Assembly (NCBI GenBank): GCA_025057935.1
Contig: JANWUW010000041.1
Coordinates: 1-58,899, forward strand
Direction: 5' to 3'
Length of the DNA stretch: 58,899 nt
Source: Thermoflexales bacterium
GTDB lineage: Bacteria > Chloroflexota > Anaerolineae > J036 > Brachytrichaceae
Shown: positions 34,169 to 43,239 of the stretch, in pieces
Position numbering within the stretch: the stretch's first letter is position 1
How the letters are laid out: each line of letters begins with the position of its first letter
Program-made: the position numbers and the translations under genes
The notes under the pieces: model-generated
The model's database searches: none
What the model saw: only the letters and a program-made list of their open reading frames with translations
Told to the model about the DNA's origin: nothing

Positions 34169-36718
34169 TCATGCTGCGCGCCGACGACGCGCGCGACGGC
34201 GCTCGGGCGGCATGAGCGCGGCATCAAGCACTTGCTGCACGCGATCGACGAGCACGAAGCTGAGGCCCTGGCGCACATCCTCGGGCAAGTCCTCGAGGTC
34301 CGGCTCGTTGCGCTTGGGCAGGATCACGGTCTTAATGCCAGCGCGGTGTGCAGCGAGCACCTTTTCCTTAATGCCGCCTACTGGCAGCACTGATCCGCGC
34401 AGCGTGATCTCGCCGGTCATGGCGACATCAGGGCGCACGCGCCGCCCGCTGAGCAGCGAAGCGAGCGCAGTCACGATGGTGACGCCAGCAGAGGGACCAT
34501 CTTTGGGTTGCGCTCCAGCAGGGACATGCACGTGCAAGTCGCTCTTCTCGAACACGCGCGGGTCAATGCCGAGCGCTTCTGCGTGGCTGCGCACGTAGGA
34601 GAGCGCGGCTTGTGCGCTTTCCTTCATCACGTCGCCGAGTTGACCCGTGAGCAGGAAGTTCTTGTTGCCCGGCATCTGGGTCGCCTCGACAAAGATGATC
34701 TCGCCGCCGAACGGCGTCCAGCTCAAGCCAGTGGCGACGCCAGGGAGGTCGGTGCGTTCTGCGATCTCGTTGTAGTAACGCGCTTTGCCGAGCAGTTCGC
34801 GCACCAGCTCTGGCGTGACGCACACGGGGAACGTCACGCGCCCTTCTTGGTAGCGCGTCACCAGCTTTCGGCAGATGCTGCCGATCTCGCGTTCGAGGTT
34901 GCGCACGCCCGCTTCGCGGGTGTATTCACGGATGATCTTGAGAATCGCCTCGTCGTCGAAGCACACCTCTTCGGGCAACAAACCGTTCTCCTTGATTTGG
35001 CGCGGCACGAGGTAGCCCTGGGCGATGGCGAGCTTCTCACGCTCGGTGTAGCCGCTCAAGTGCAGCACCTCCATGCGATCGCGCAGTGGGCCGGGGATGG
35101 TCTCCAGCGTGTTCGCCGTGCAGATGAACATCGTCTGCGAGAGGTCAAACGGCACATCGAGGTAGTGGTCGTGGAAGGCGAAGTTTTGCTCGGGGTCGAG
35201 CACCTCGAGCAGGGCGCTGGCGGGGTCGCCGCGATAGTCTGCGCCGATCTTGTCCACTTCGTCGATCATGAAGACGGGATTGCGGCTGCCAGCGCGGCGG
35301 ATGCTCTGGATGATGCGCCCAGGCATCGCACCGATGTAGGTGCGGCGGAAGCCGCGGATCTCGGCTTCGTCGTGCACCCCGCCGACGCTCATGCGGATGA
35401 AGCGCCGACCCATCGCACGCGCGATGCTCGCCCCGAGCGAGGTCTTGCCCACACCGGGCGGACCGATGAAGCACAGGATCACCCCTTCGCGCTCACGGCG
35501 CAGCGGCGCAGCCTGCGTCTCTTCCGCGACGCTGCCCGCGAGCTCTTCATCATCGCTCAGTGTCTCTGGCGCTACCTCTGATGAGAGCTGCGCTTCTTGT
35601 GCCAGCTCCTGCCGCCGTTTGCGCACGGCGAGGAACTCGAGGATGCGCTCTTTCACATCCTTTAAGCCGTAATGGTCTTCGTCGAGCACGCGCCGCGCAT
35701 GGGCGATGTCGAGGTTGTCCTGCGTGACCGTTTGCCAGGGCAGGGAGACCATCCAGTCGAGATAGGTGCGGATCACGCTGTACTCAGGCGCCATCGGCGG
35801 CATTTGCGCTAGGCGATCTAGCTCGCGCAGCGCCTCGCGCTCCGCTTCTGGGTTCATGCCCGCAGCGAGGATCTTCTCGCGCAGCGCATTGATCTCGCTT
35901 TGCTCATCCTCACCAAGTTCGCGCTGGATGGTGCGGAGTTGCTCGCGCAGGAAATGCTCGCGTTGGCTGCGCTCCAGCTCAGATTGCGTTTCGGCTTGGA
36001 TCTTGCGCCCAAGCTCCAGCAATTCGATCTCGCGGTTCAGCACCTGCAGGAGGTAGCGCATCTTCGCTGCGCCGGGCGCTTCCATCTCCAGCAGGTGCTG
36101 CGCGCTTTCTAGGCTCATGCGCGTGTAAGTGGCGATGGTGTAGGTGAGTTGGCGCGGTTCTTCGATGCCGAGCACCATCGCAAGCAGCTCCTCAGGCATG
36201 TCGCCGCGCAGCTCGGCAATGCGTTGGAACGCCTCCTTGAGGCTGCGTTGAAGCGCCTCGACCTCAAGCGAACTCTCCCATGTCTCGGGCATCAGCTCGA
36301 CGCGCGCGAACAGGTAGGGCGTCTCGGAGACCACCTCCAGCACGCGGAAGCGTTCGCCTCCCTGCACCAGCAAGTTGTAGGTGCCGTCGCTTGACTTGAA
36401 GTGGCGGGCGATCGTCAACGTTGTGCCCACGCGGTAAATGTCCTCTGCCGACGGCTCGTCGGCGTTGCTGCGCGCGGCGATGGCGCCGATCGCAGTGCGG
36501 TTCAAGATCGCGTCTTCTACGAGGCGCACAGCGCGCGGCTGGCTCACGCGCAACGGCATCGCAGCAAGCGGATACACCACAACGTTGTTCAATGCCAACA
36601 GGCTCAGCGTCTCTGGCGACGGGCTGGTAAGAGAGGGAGTCGCGCTTTCGGTTGTAGGTGTTTCAGGCGCGGATGGTGCCACTGGATGCGCATCGTTCGA
36701 CATAGGTTGCAAGCGCAT
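34169..36718 (-). CDS. lon: ATP-dependent protease Lon
   Basis: Lon is a hexameric cytosolic AAA+ protease that degrades damaged and regulatory proteins. The 849-residue product has the N-terminal substrate domain (about 38-240), a helical region with [17 protein letters not shown], the AAA+ module with Walker [10 protein letters not shown] and Walker [13 protein letters not shown], and the protease domain with catalytic Ser743 (KDGPSAGV) and Lys786 ([12 protein letters not shown]). An acidic, Glu/Ala-rich insertion of about 35 residues precedes Walker A, and a Pro/Ser/Thr-rich stretch opens the protein. ATG 36718 is used; a second ATG five codons later is possible. It is divergent from the VanW gene. 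Confidence 0.95.
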   Translation of the reverse strand: MRLQPMSNDAHPVAPSAPETPTTESATPSLTSPSPETLSLLALNNVVVYPLAAMPLRVSQPRAVRLVEDAILNRTAIGAIAARSNADEPSAEDIYRVGTTLTIARHFKSSDGTYNLLVQGGERFRVLEVVSETPYLFARVELMPETWESSLEVEALQRSLKEAFQRIAELRGDMPEELLAMVLGIEEPRQLTYTIATYTRMSLESAQHLLEMEAPGAAKMRYLLQVLNREIELLELGRKIQAETQSELERSQREHFLREQLRTIQRELGEDEQSEINALREKILAAGMNPEAEREALRELDRLAQMPPMAPEYSVIRTYLDWMVSLPWQTVTQDNLDIAHARRVLDEDHYGLKDVKERILEFLAVRKRRQELAQEAQLSSEVAPETLSDDEELAGSVAEETQAAPLRREREGVILCFIGPPGVGKTSLGASIARAMGRRFIRMSVGGVHDEAEIRGFRRTYIGAMPGRIIQSIRRAGSRNPVFMIDEVDKIGADYRGDPASALLEVLDPEQNFAFHDHYLDVPFDLSQTMFICTANTLETIPGPLRDRMEVLHLSGYTEREKLAIAQGYLVPRQIKENGLLPEEVCFDDEAILKIIREYTREAGVRNLEREIGSICRKLVTRYQEGRVTFPVCVTPELVRELLGKARYYNEIAERTDLPGVATGLSWTPFGGEIIFVEATQMPGNKNFLLTGQLGDVMKESAQAALSYVRSHAEALGIDPRVFEKSDLHVHVPAGAQPKDGPSAGVTIVTALASLLSGRRVRPDVAMTGEITLRGSVLPVGGIKEKVLAAHRAGIKTVILPKRNEPDLEDLPEDVRQGLSFVLVDRVQQVLDAALMPPERRRARRRRAA

Positions 36719-36783
36719 AGCCTAACACATTCTGCAGCGTGATCTTTGTGCGGGGGTGACTGAAGCTTCATCCTGGCGACGTT

Positions 36784-36789
36784 TACAAT
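36784..36789 (+). promoter_or_regulatory. -10 element, near-leaderless promoter of the VanW gene
   Basis: TACAAT ends 12 nt before the ATG at 36802, in the 83-bp gap between the divergent lon and VanW genes. No convincing -35 box precedes it. Confidence 0.45.
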
Positions 36790-36801
36790 CGCTGCGCAGC
36801 G

Positions 36802-38622
36802 ATGGTTTGGCTACGTGCTTTTGCGGTTTCGCTGCTTGCTGTTGCTGGGATTGCGTTGAGTGTGGGCTTTGGCTACTACGAGATCGCGCTGCGCGATCGC
36901 ATCGTCCCCGGCGTGCGCGTTGGTGGCATCGCGGTAGGCGGCATGACACCCGAAGAGGCGCTGATGGCGCTGCAAAATGCGCGCGCGCAACAAGAGGCGC
37001 GCGCGCGCCCCTTGCGCTTAAGCGTGGCGTCACAGCAGTTTGTGCTGCGCTCGGATGAGCTGGGCGCAGCGCCTGACCTGGCGGAGGCAGTGCGCCAAGC
37101 CTGGCTGGTCGGGCGCGAAGGAGACTTGATCACGCGATGGCGCGCGCGTTTGCTCGCGTGGTGGCGGGGTGTGGAAGTCAGCGCGGTGCTTTACTTCGAC
37201 GAGGGCACAGCTCGAAACCGTATCGCCGAGATCGCGCGGCAGGTCGAGCGCCCACCGCGTGACGCCGATGTGCGCGTGGAAGGATCGAAGGTGATCGAAG
37301 TGCCTTCAGAAGTTGGGCTTGAGCTGAACGAAGAGGCAACGCTGCAGCTGGTGCGCACTTTCGTCGCTCGGGGACATCCCAGCGAGGCTGTCATGCCGCA
37401 TCGGTTGCGCGCGCCGCAACGTTCGCGCGCGTCGCAGGTTGCAGATGAGGCGCGCACGATCTTGAGCGGTGATGTGCAAGTGCTCGTGCCTCAATGGGAT
37501 CAGCACGACAAACCCTCGCCTGCGCGCGAGGCATTCCGCATCCGCGCGGAAGACCTTGCGCGCATGTTCACACTCGTGGAGGAGCAGGGCGAGTTGCGCA
37601 TTGAGTGGCAGCGCGATCAACTGCGCGCTTTGGTTGCCCCTCTCGCCTCTGTGGTGGAGCGCCCGCCGCAAAACGCGCGCTTCACCTTTGACCCCTCCAC
37701 GCAGAGGCTCACGCCCATCGTGCCTGCGCGCGAGGGGCGCGCTCTAGACGTCGAGGCGAGCGTTGAGGCGATCATTCAGGCGGCGGGCCGCTCGAGCGAG
37801 CGCAGAGCGATGCTGGTCGTGCGCACCACTGCGCCGGAGATTCCCACCGAAGCAACGGCGCAGCAGCTCGGCATTACGGCGCTGATCACCGAAGCCACGA
37901 CGTACTTCAAGGGCTCGAGCCCAGCGCGTTTGGCGAACGTGCGCACAGCGGCGTCGCGCTTCCACGGCGTGGTGATCCCGCCGGGGGCGGTGTTCTCGTT
38001 TAACGCGCTCGTAGGCGAGATTTCGCGCGAAGAGGGGTTTGAAGAAGGGCTCATCATCGTCGGCGATCGCACTGTGCGCGGCGTCGGCGGGGGCGTGTGT
38101 CAAGTTTCGACCACTGCATACCAAGCAGCGCTGCGCGCTGGGTTCCCCATCTTGGAGCGCCATCCCCACGGCTACCGCGTGAGTTACTACGAGCGCGGCA
38201 TGGGTCCAGGCTTCGACGCTTCGGTGTATTCGCCGTGGGCTGACCTCAAATTTCGCAACGACCTCAACTCGCACTTGCTGATCGAAACCTACTATGACCC
38301 ATCGCGGGTTACGCTCACCTTTCGCTTCTACGGCACGCCCGATGGGCGCGAGGTGATCATCAGCCGCCCCACCATCACGAACGTTGTGCCACACGGTCCC
38401 GACATATATGAGCCAGACATGGAGGGCGAGGTGCCGCCAGGGCAAGCGAAGCAGGTGGAGTTTGCGGTGGATGGTGCGACGATCTGGTTTACGCGCACCG
38501 TCACGCGCGGCGGCCAAGTGCTGATCAACGAACGCGTGGTGAGCCGCTACGTGCCGTGGCAGAATGTCTTCCGCTACGGCCCTGGGTTCGCGCCGCCGCC
38601 GAACGCTGTGGTGCGCCAGTGA
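36802..38622 (+). CDS. VanW/YoaR-family membrane-anchored envelope protein
   Basis: The 606-residue protein has one N-terminal membrane helix (about 5-27, FAVSLLAVAGIALSVGFGYY). Extracellular repeats of the YoaR-like putative peptidoglycan-binding type follow (GVRVGGIAVGGMTPEEAL is the usual opening). A C-terminal VanW domain spans about 385-520, with FHGVVIPPGAVFSFN, GVGGGVCQVSTTAYQAAL and ERHPHGYRVSYYERGMGPGFDA. VanW proteins are common in Gram-positive and Chloroflexota genomes; their biochemical role is unknown. Despite the name, there is no sign of vancomycin resistance genes. The restriction gene's GTG follows its stop without a gap. Confidence 0.85.
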   Translation: MVWLRAFAVSLLAVAGIALSVGFGYYEIALRDRIVPGVRVGGIAVGGMTPEEALMALQNARAQQEARARPLRLSVASQQFVLRSDELGAAPDLAEAVRQAWLVGREGDLITRWRARLLAWWRGVEVSAVLYFDEGTARNRIAEIARQVERPPRDADVRVEGSKVIEVPSEVGLELNEEATLQLVRTFVARGHPSEAVMPHRLRAPQRSRASQVADEARTILSGDVQVLVPQWDQHDKPSPAREAFRIRAEDLARMFTLVEEQGELRIEWQRDQLRALVAPLASVVERPPQNARFTFDPSTQRLTPIVPAREGRALDVEASVEAIIQAAGRSSERRAMLVVRTTAPEIPTEATAQQLGITALITEATTYFKGSSPARLANVRTAASRFHGVVIPPGAVFSFNALVGEISREEGFEEGLIIVGDRTVRGVGGGVCQVSTTAYQAALRAGFPILERHPHGYRVSYYERGMGPGFDASVYSPWADLKFRNDLNSHLLIETYYDPSRVTLTFRFYGTPDGREVIISRPTITNVVPHGPDIYEPDMEGEVPPGQAKQVEFAVDGATIWFTRTVTRGGQVLINERVVSRYVPWQNVFRYGPGFAPPPNAVVRQ

Positions 38623-39270
38623 GTGAACGCGCAGATGAAATCCCCATCACTTCACAAACTGGGTCTTGGCAGCGGGCAGGCAGTTACGCTCTTTGAGCGC
38701 CTTTGCCCCAACTGGCTTGAAGAAGCCGCAGCTCTGCAGCCGAGCGAGTATGTGGCGCGCACGTGGCAGCGATACGAGAATGATCAGGCTGCCCATGGCT
38801 CGCAAGCAAACCAGAGCTTGAACGGAAAGTTCTTTGAGCTAACGCTAGCCACTCTACTAATTGGACGGCGCGTTCTCCCGATCTACTTAGGCGCAAAGGT
38901 CGCCTTCGTCCCGAACATCGTATACGACCTCATTCTTTACGTTGAGAGTCTCGGCCCCGTGTGCATTAGCGCGAAGACGAGTCTGCGAGAGCGGTATAAG
39001 CAGGCAGATCTTGAAGCGGTTGCGTTAAAGTTTGTCCATCGGCGTGCGCGTTACTATCTCGTCACGCTAAGCAGCGCCGAAGCTGGCTCGCTGAAGCAGA
39101 AGCTCAGCAACGGCGAGCTGCTTGGCGTAGACAAAGTGGTGCTGGCGAACCAGCCCGAGTTGAATGCGCTGGTTGAGGAGCTGGAACAAATGCGGCGCAT
39201 AGAATCGCCTCGAGTGAGCGTGATTGACAGCGCAGTTGTGGTGCGCGAAGCAGACCTGAGCGGAGCTTAG
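38623..39270 (+). CDS. Probable type II restriction endonuclease
   Basis: The call rests mainly on position directly before a DNA methyltransferase, plus a plausible PD-(D/E)xK core in the 215-residue product: Glu72 (GKFFELTLA), Asp102 (NIVYDLILYVES) and Lys118 in CISAKTSLRERYKQADLEA. The usual acidic residue before the lysine is Ser116. The KTSLRERYKQ stretch resembles endonucleases of several type II systems, but no specific family can be named and the recognition site is unknown. GTG 38623 abuts the VanW stop; ATG 38635 is an alternative start. Confidence 0.65.
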   Translation: MNAQMKSPSLHKLGLGSGQAVTLFERLCPNWLEEAAALQPSEYVARTWQRYENDQAAHGSQANQSLNGKFFELTLATLLIGRRVLPIYLGAKVAFVPNIVYDLILYVESLGPVCISAKTSLRERYKQADLEAVALKFVHRRARYYLVTLSSAEAGSLKQKLSNGELLGVDKVVLANQPELNALVEELEQMRRIESPRVSVIDSAVVVREADLSGA

Positions 39271-39275
39271 TTGGA

Positions 39276-40094
39276 ATGGCGGGCATCTTCTTCGAGTCCG
39301 AGCATGTGCGCCTAATCAATGAGGATGCGCTCACTACTCGACAGGTTGAGGCTGGCTCTGTTGATCTCATCGTCACTTCGCCGCCCTACAACGTTGACGT
39401 TCATTACAGCACCCACGATGATGACTTGAGCTATGAGGAATACCTTGAATTCAATCGCAAGTGGCTATGCCGCGCCTACGAGTGGCTGAAAGACGACGGT
39501 CGCTTGTGTCTTAATGTGCCGCTGGACAAGAACAAAGGCGGGCAGCAGAGTGTCGGTGCTGACCTGACTACACTTGCGAAACAAGTTGGCTTTCAGTATC
39601 ACGCCACGATCATCTGGAACGAGGGCAACATCTCGCGCCGAACCGCTTGGGGCTCATGGCAGAGCGCTGCTGCGCCATATGTCATTGCGCCCGTTGAGTT
39701 GATCATCGTGCTCTACAAGCGCTACTGGCGTAAGCAGCGTCGCGGAATCTCCGACATCACGCGCGATGAATTTCTCGCTTGGACAAACGGGCTGTGGACT
39801 TTCAGCGGAGAGAGCAAAAAGCGCGTAGGTCATCCTGCGCCTTTCCCACTAGAGCTGCCCAAGCGATGCATCAAGCTTTTTAGCTTTGTAGGAGACACAG
39901 TGCTCGATCCGTTTGCGGGCAGTGGCACGACCTTAATCGCTGCTGTGCTTCTGAGGCGGCGAGCGATAGGGATCGAAATTGACGCAGGCTACTGTGAGCT
40001 AGCCGTGCGTCGCCTTGCACGCGAAGCGCCGCTTCCTCTGCCAATGCATGTGAGCGACGTCGAAGAGCCACCGGAGAGTGAGGAAGTACCATGA
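39276..40094 (+). CDS. Site-specific DNA methyltransferase, probably N4-cytosine (beta class)
   Basis: The 272-residue enzyme probably protects host DNA from the adjacent endonuclease. The catalytic motif IV is TSPPYN at residues 34-39, the form typical of N4-cytosine (sometimes N6-adenine) methyltransferases. The SAM-binding motif DPFAGSGTTLIAA lies near the C-terminus; this IV-before-I order defines the beta class. The central part (RRTAWGSWQSAAAPYVIAP) is the likely target-recognition region. ATG 39276 lies 5 nt after the endonuclease stop. Its own stop overlaps the argH start (ATGA), so the restriction pair is embedded in a housekeeping transcript. Confidence 0.88.
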   Translation: MAGIFFESEHVRLINEDALTTRQVEAGSVDLIVTSPPYNVDVHYSTHDDDLSYEEYLEFNRKWLCRAYEWLKDDGRLCLNVPLDKNKGGQQSVGADLTTLAKQVGFQYHATIIWNEGNISRRTAWGSWQSAAAPYVIAPVELIIVLYKRYWRKQRRGISDITRDEFLAWTNGLWTFSGESKKRVGHPAPFPLELPKRCIKLFSFVGDTVLDPFAGSGTTLIAAVLLRRRAIGIEIDAGYCELAVRRLAREAPLPLPMHVSDVEEPPESEEVP

Positions 40095-41512
40095 CTCGTC
40101 TTTGGGGCGGGCGCTTCAGCCGTGAGCCAAGCGCCCTAATGCAGCAGTTCAACGACTCGATCACTTTCGACATTCGCTTGTGGGATGCTGACATTCGCGG
40201 CAGCATCGCTTACGCCAAAGCCCTCGCGCGCGCTGGGCTGATCACGCGCAAAGAGGCAGCAACCCTAGTGCGTGGCTTGAGAACAATCCATGCCGAGTTC
40301 TCGCAAGGCGCTTTCACAGTCAAGCCCGGCGACGAAGACATCCACACAGCAGTGGAGCGCCGCCTGCGCGAGCTCGTTGGCGAAGTGGCGGGCAAGCTGC
40401 ACACGGGGCGCAGCCGCAACGATCAAGTCGCCACCGATGTGCGCCTGTTTGTGCTGGACGCCATTCGCGAGCTCGTTGGTTTGCTCGAGGATGTGCAAGC
40501 CGCGCTGTTGGCGCAAGCTGAGCCCCATGTCGAAACGTTGATGCCGGGCTACACCCACTTGCAGCGCGCTCAGCCAATTTCCTTTGCACATTGGTGCCTG
40601 AGCCACTTCTGGGCGCTCGAGCGCGATAAGCATCGCCTGCGCGATTGCGCGCGGCGCACCGCGGTGCTGCCATTGGGATCTGGCGCATTGGCGGGGAACC
40701 CGTTTGGCATTGCGCGGCGTGCTCTGGCGCGCGCTTTGGGCTTCGCTGCGCTCAGCGAGAACTCGCTCGACGCAGTGAGCGACCGCGACTTCATCGCTGA
40801 GTTCCTCTTCGACTGCGCGTTGGTCGGCGTGCATCTCTCGCGCCTTGCAGAGGATTTGGTGATCTACGCCAGCGCTGAGTTCGGCTTCGTCGCTTTCGAT
40901 GATGCTTTCGCCACGGGCTCTAGCTTGATGCCTCAGAAGAAAAACCCTGATGCGATGGAGCTGGCGCGTGGCAAAAGCGGGCGCTTGATCGGCAATCTCG
41001 TCGCGGTGCTTACGCTGCTCAAAGGCTTGCCCACCGCTTACAACAAAGACCTGCAAGAAGACAAGCCGCCGTTGTTTGATTCGTTGGACACGCTTCGTCT
41101 TGCCTTGCCAGTGGTGGCGGGCGCCGTGCGCACGTTGCGCGTGAACGTCGAGCGCATGCGCGCGGCGCTTGATCCAGCAATGCTTGCCACGGATGTTGCG
41201 GATTATCTTGTGCGAAAAGGTGTGCCGTTCCGCGAGGCGCATCACCTGGTGGGGCGCGCAGTGGCGTTAGCGGAACAACGCAGTGTTGGTCTGCATCAGC
41301 TCACGCTGGAGGATTGGCGCTCGATTGCACCGCATTTCGATGCGGACGTCGCGGAGGTTTTCGACTTCGCGCGTTCGGTTGCCATGCGCAACGTAGAGGG
41401 CGGCACTGCACCAGACGCTGTGCGCCGCCAGTTGCGCTTGGCGCGGCGCGTCCTCAGCGCGCGATCTCGGCGTAAACCGCCAACAGCTTCTCCACCACCT
41501 GCTGCCAGCTAA
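40091..41512 (+). CDS. argH: Argininosuccinate lyase
   Basis: ArgH splits argininosuccinate into arginine and fumarate, the last step of arginine synthesis. The 473-residue product begins LWGGRFSREPSALMQQFN and has DEDIHTAVERRL, KLHTGRSRNDQVATD, MPGYTHLQRAQP and the superfamily signature GSSLMPQKKNPD. The last ~20 residues are Arg/Pro-rich and not conserved; they overlap the end of the convergent glycosyltransferase by 59 bp. No other arginine gene is in the window. ATG 40091 overlaps the methyltransferase stop. Confidence 0.95.
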   Translation: MTRLWGGRFSREPSALMQQFNDSITFDIRLWDADIRGSIAYAKALARAGLITRKEAATLVRGLRTIHAEFSQGAFTVKPGDEDIHTAVERRLRELVGEVAGKLHTGRSRNDQVATDVRLFVLDAIRELVGLLEDVQAALLAQAEPHVETLMPGYTHLQRAQPISFAHWCLSHFWALERDKHRLRDCARRTAVLPLGSGALAGNPFGIARRALARALGFAALSENSLDAVSDRDFIAEFLFDCALVGVHLSRLAEDLVIYASAEFGFVAFDDAFATGSSLMPQKKNPDAMELARGKSGRLIGNLVAVLTLLKGLPTAYNKDLQEDKPPLFDSLDTLRLALPVVAGAVRTLRVNVERMRAALDPAMLATDVADYLVRKGVPFREAHHLVGRAVALAEQRSVGLHQLTLEDWRSIAPHFDADVAEVFDFARSVAMRNVEGGTAPDAVRRQLRLARRVLSARSRRKPPTASPPPAAS

Positions 41513-42695
41513 AGCCCTGCGCGTAGCACGCCGCGCGCTGCCCCAGCCGACGACGGCGCGGCTCGTCGTCCATGAGCTTCTCGATGGCGCGCGCAAGCTC
41601 TGCAGGATCGTTCACGCGCACGCGCAAGCCCGTTTTGTTGTGCTGCACAAGAATGCTCAGCCCGCCAACGTCTGAGGCGATCACCGGCGTGCCGCATGCC
41701 ATCGCTTCGAGCGCGACCATGCCGAACGATTCGTAATGCGAGGGCATGATCAACATCTCAGCAGCGGCGTAGTAAAACGGCAGCGCCTCCTGCTCGCGCG
41801 CGCCGAGAAAAGCGATCACATCGTGCAATCCTAGCTCCTCTCGCAGCGCTTGAAGGCGCGCCATCTCCTCGTTTTGCCGCACGCCCTCCATGCTTGGGTC
41901 GCCGCCGATCACCGCGAGGTTAATGCGCGACCAATCCCAGTCGCGGCGGCGCTGCGCCAGCAGCGCAACGGCGCGGAAGAGCGTCTCGATGCCTTTGAGG
42001 CGCTCGATGCGTCCAGCGAAAAGCAGAAGCCGATGATCAACAGGGATGCCGATCGCACGCTTGGCGAAGGACTGCTCAATGGGATGGAACAACGCCAGAT
42101 CAACGCCTGGCGGCACAACGCGAATGCGCGAGGAGCCTGCGCCGTAAAAGCGCACGAGCTGCGTCTTCTCGAGGCTGGTGTTCGCGGTGATGCGATCGGC
42201 AACACTGCAGAGATGACACTCGCTGCGCAAGCGTAGCTCGCTCTCGCGGTCTTGCTCGCGCTCGGCGATCTGGTTCTTCAACTCAGCAAGGGTGTGGAAG
42301 GTGATCGCGAAAGGCGTGTTCCATTGCGCGCGCAGTTGTTCTGCGGCAAGCCCTGAGAGCCAGTAGTGGGCGTGGATCACGTTGTAGTGAGCGCTTTCGG
42401 TGCGCGCGAAGCGCACGATCCAATCCACAAATGCGCCAATGTATTGATGCAACACGTGCTTCGGTTGCGGCGCTTCAGGACCAGCAGGCACGTGGATCAC
42501 GCGCGCGTGCGCGCCCAAGCGCGGATCAATGCGCAGCGCATGCGCGCCTGTGCTGCGCGTGAACACATCCACCGCAACACCGCGCCGGCTGAGCTCGCGC
42601 GCTGTCTCGCGCACGAAAACGTTCATCCCTCCTGTGTCCTTCCCGCCCAGCGCGGCGAGCGGCGAGGTGTGAAAGCTCAGGAGGGCTACGCGCAT
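41454..42695 (-). CDS. GT4-family glycosyltransferase
   Basis: The 413-residue GT-B enzyme resembles the MshA/sucrose-phosphate synthase-like branch of family GT4. It begins VALLSFHTSPLAALGGKDTGGMNVFV, followed by VIHAHYWLSGLAAEQL, ITANTSLEKTQL, VVPPGVDLALFHP, LLFAGRIERLKGIETL and the donor-binding HYESFGMVALEAMACGTPVIASDVGG. The first segment closely resembles enzymes that glycosylate inositol phosphate or make sucrose-like sugars, but the acceptor is not deducible. It starts 7 nt after lspA and is probably the last gene of the ileS operon. Its 3' end overlaps argH. Confidence 0.88.
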   Translation of the reverse strand: MRVALLSFHTSPLAALGGKDTGGMNVFVRETARELSRRGVAVDVFTRSTGAHALRIDPRLGAHARVIHVPAGPEAPQPKHVLHQYIGAFVDWIVRFARTESAHYNVIHAHYWLSGLAAEQLRAQWNTPFAITFHTLAELKNQIAEREQDRESELRLRSECHLCSVADRITANTSLEKTQLVRFYGAGSSRIRVVPPGVDLALFHPIEQSFAKRAIGIPVDHRLLLFAGRIERLKGIETLFRAVALLAQRRRDWDWSRINLAVIGGDPSMEGVRQNEEMARLQALREELGLHDVIAFLGAREQEALPFYYAAAEMLIMPSHYESFGMVALEAMACGTPVIASDVGGLSILVQHNKTGLRVRVNDPAELARAIEKLMDDEPRRRRLGQRAACYAQGFSWQQVVEKLLAVYAEIAR

Positions 42696-42702
42696 CCGTG
42701 GG

Positions 42703-43239
42703 CTAGGCGGCTGTCGAGTTGCGCGCTCGGCGTTCGCGCCAGAGGTTAACGATGATCAACGCGAGCGTGCCGACCACAATGCAGCTATCGGCAATGTTGA
42801 ACACGGGCCAATCGAAACCGATCTCGGGGATTTGGAAGTGGATGAAGTCCGTCACGTAGCCTTGGCGCAGCCGATCCACTAAGTTGCCGAGCGCCCCGCC
42901 AAGCTGTAACCCAAGCGCGATCCGCGAAAACCAATCGTTCGTCGGCAGGCGCGGCGCATAGTAAACAATGACGGCGGCAACGACCACGGCGATCACAACG
43001 AACAAAGCACCGCCGTTCGGGAACAAACTGAAGGCAGCTCCCGTGTTCTGCACATGTGTCCAGCTCAGGTAGTGACCAATGAAGGGGATGGATTCGTAGA
43101 GCGCGAGATTTGCCTCGACGATGCGCTTTGTGGTCTGATCAGCAAGCAGCGCAACAAGCGCGATCCCGAGCAGCAGCGCATATCGTTGTGCAAATGCCGC
43201 AAGCCAAGCCCGAGAGGCAAGATCAAGCGTGCGATTCAT
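42703..43239 (-). CDS. lspA: Lipoprotein signal peptidase LspA
   Basis: LspA removes signal peptides from diacylated prolipoproteins in the membrane. The 178-residue, four-helix protein has all family motifs: DQTTK (Asp34, Lys38), the NTGAAFSLF loop (65-73), and the two catalytic aspartates Asp122 in GNLVDRL and Asp151 in VFNIADSCIVVG. Its ATG shares a base with the TGA of the preceding NTPase-LspA-like fusion (TGATG), so the two are translationally coupled. An ileS-lspA neighbourhood is common in bacteria. The PCuAC lipoprotein in this window is one likely substrate. Confidence 0.96.
   Translation of the reverse strand: MNRTLDLASRAWLAAFAQRYALLLGIALVALLADQTTKRIVEANLALYESIPFIGHYLSWTHVQNTGAAFSLFPNGGALFVVIAVVVAAVIVYYAPRLPTNDWFSRIALGLQLGGALGNLVDRLRQGYVTDFIHFQIPEIGFDWPVFNIADSCIVVGTLALIIVNLWRERRARNSTAA

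Noticed and set aside
36802-38622. Vancomycin resistance gene
   Set aside because: VanW is a domain name only; no vanHAX or vanRS genes are present and the ddl here looks like a normal D-Ala ligase.
38623-40094. A larger phage-defence island around the restriction pair
   Set aside because: Neighbours on both sides are housekeeping or envelope genes; no integrase, other defence gene or attachment repeat is visible. The KAP-like NTPase lies in the ileS-lspA operon and looks envelope-related.
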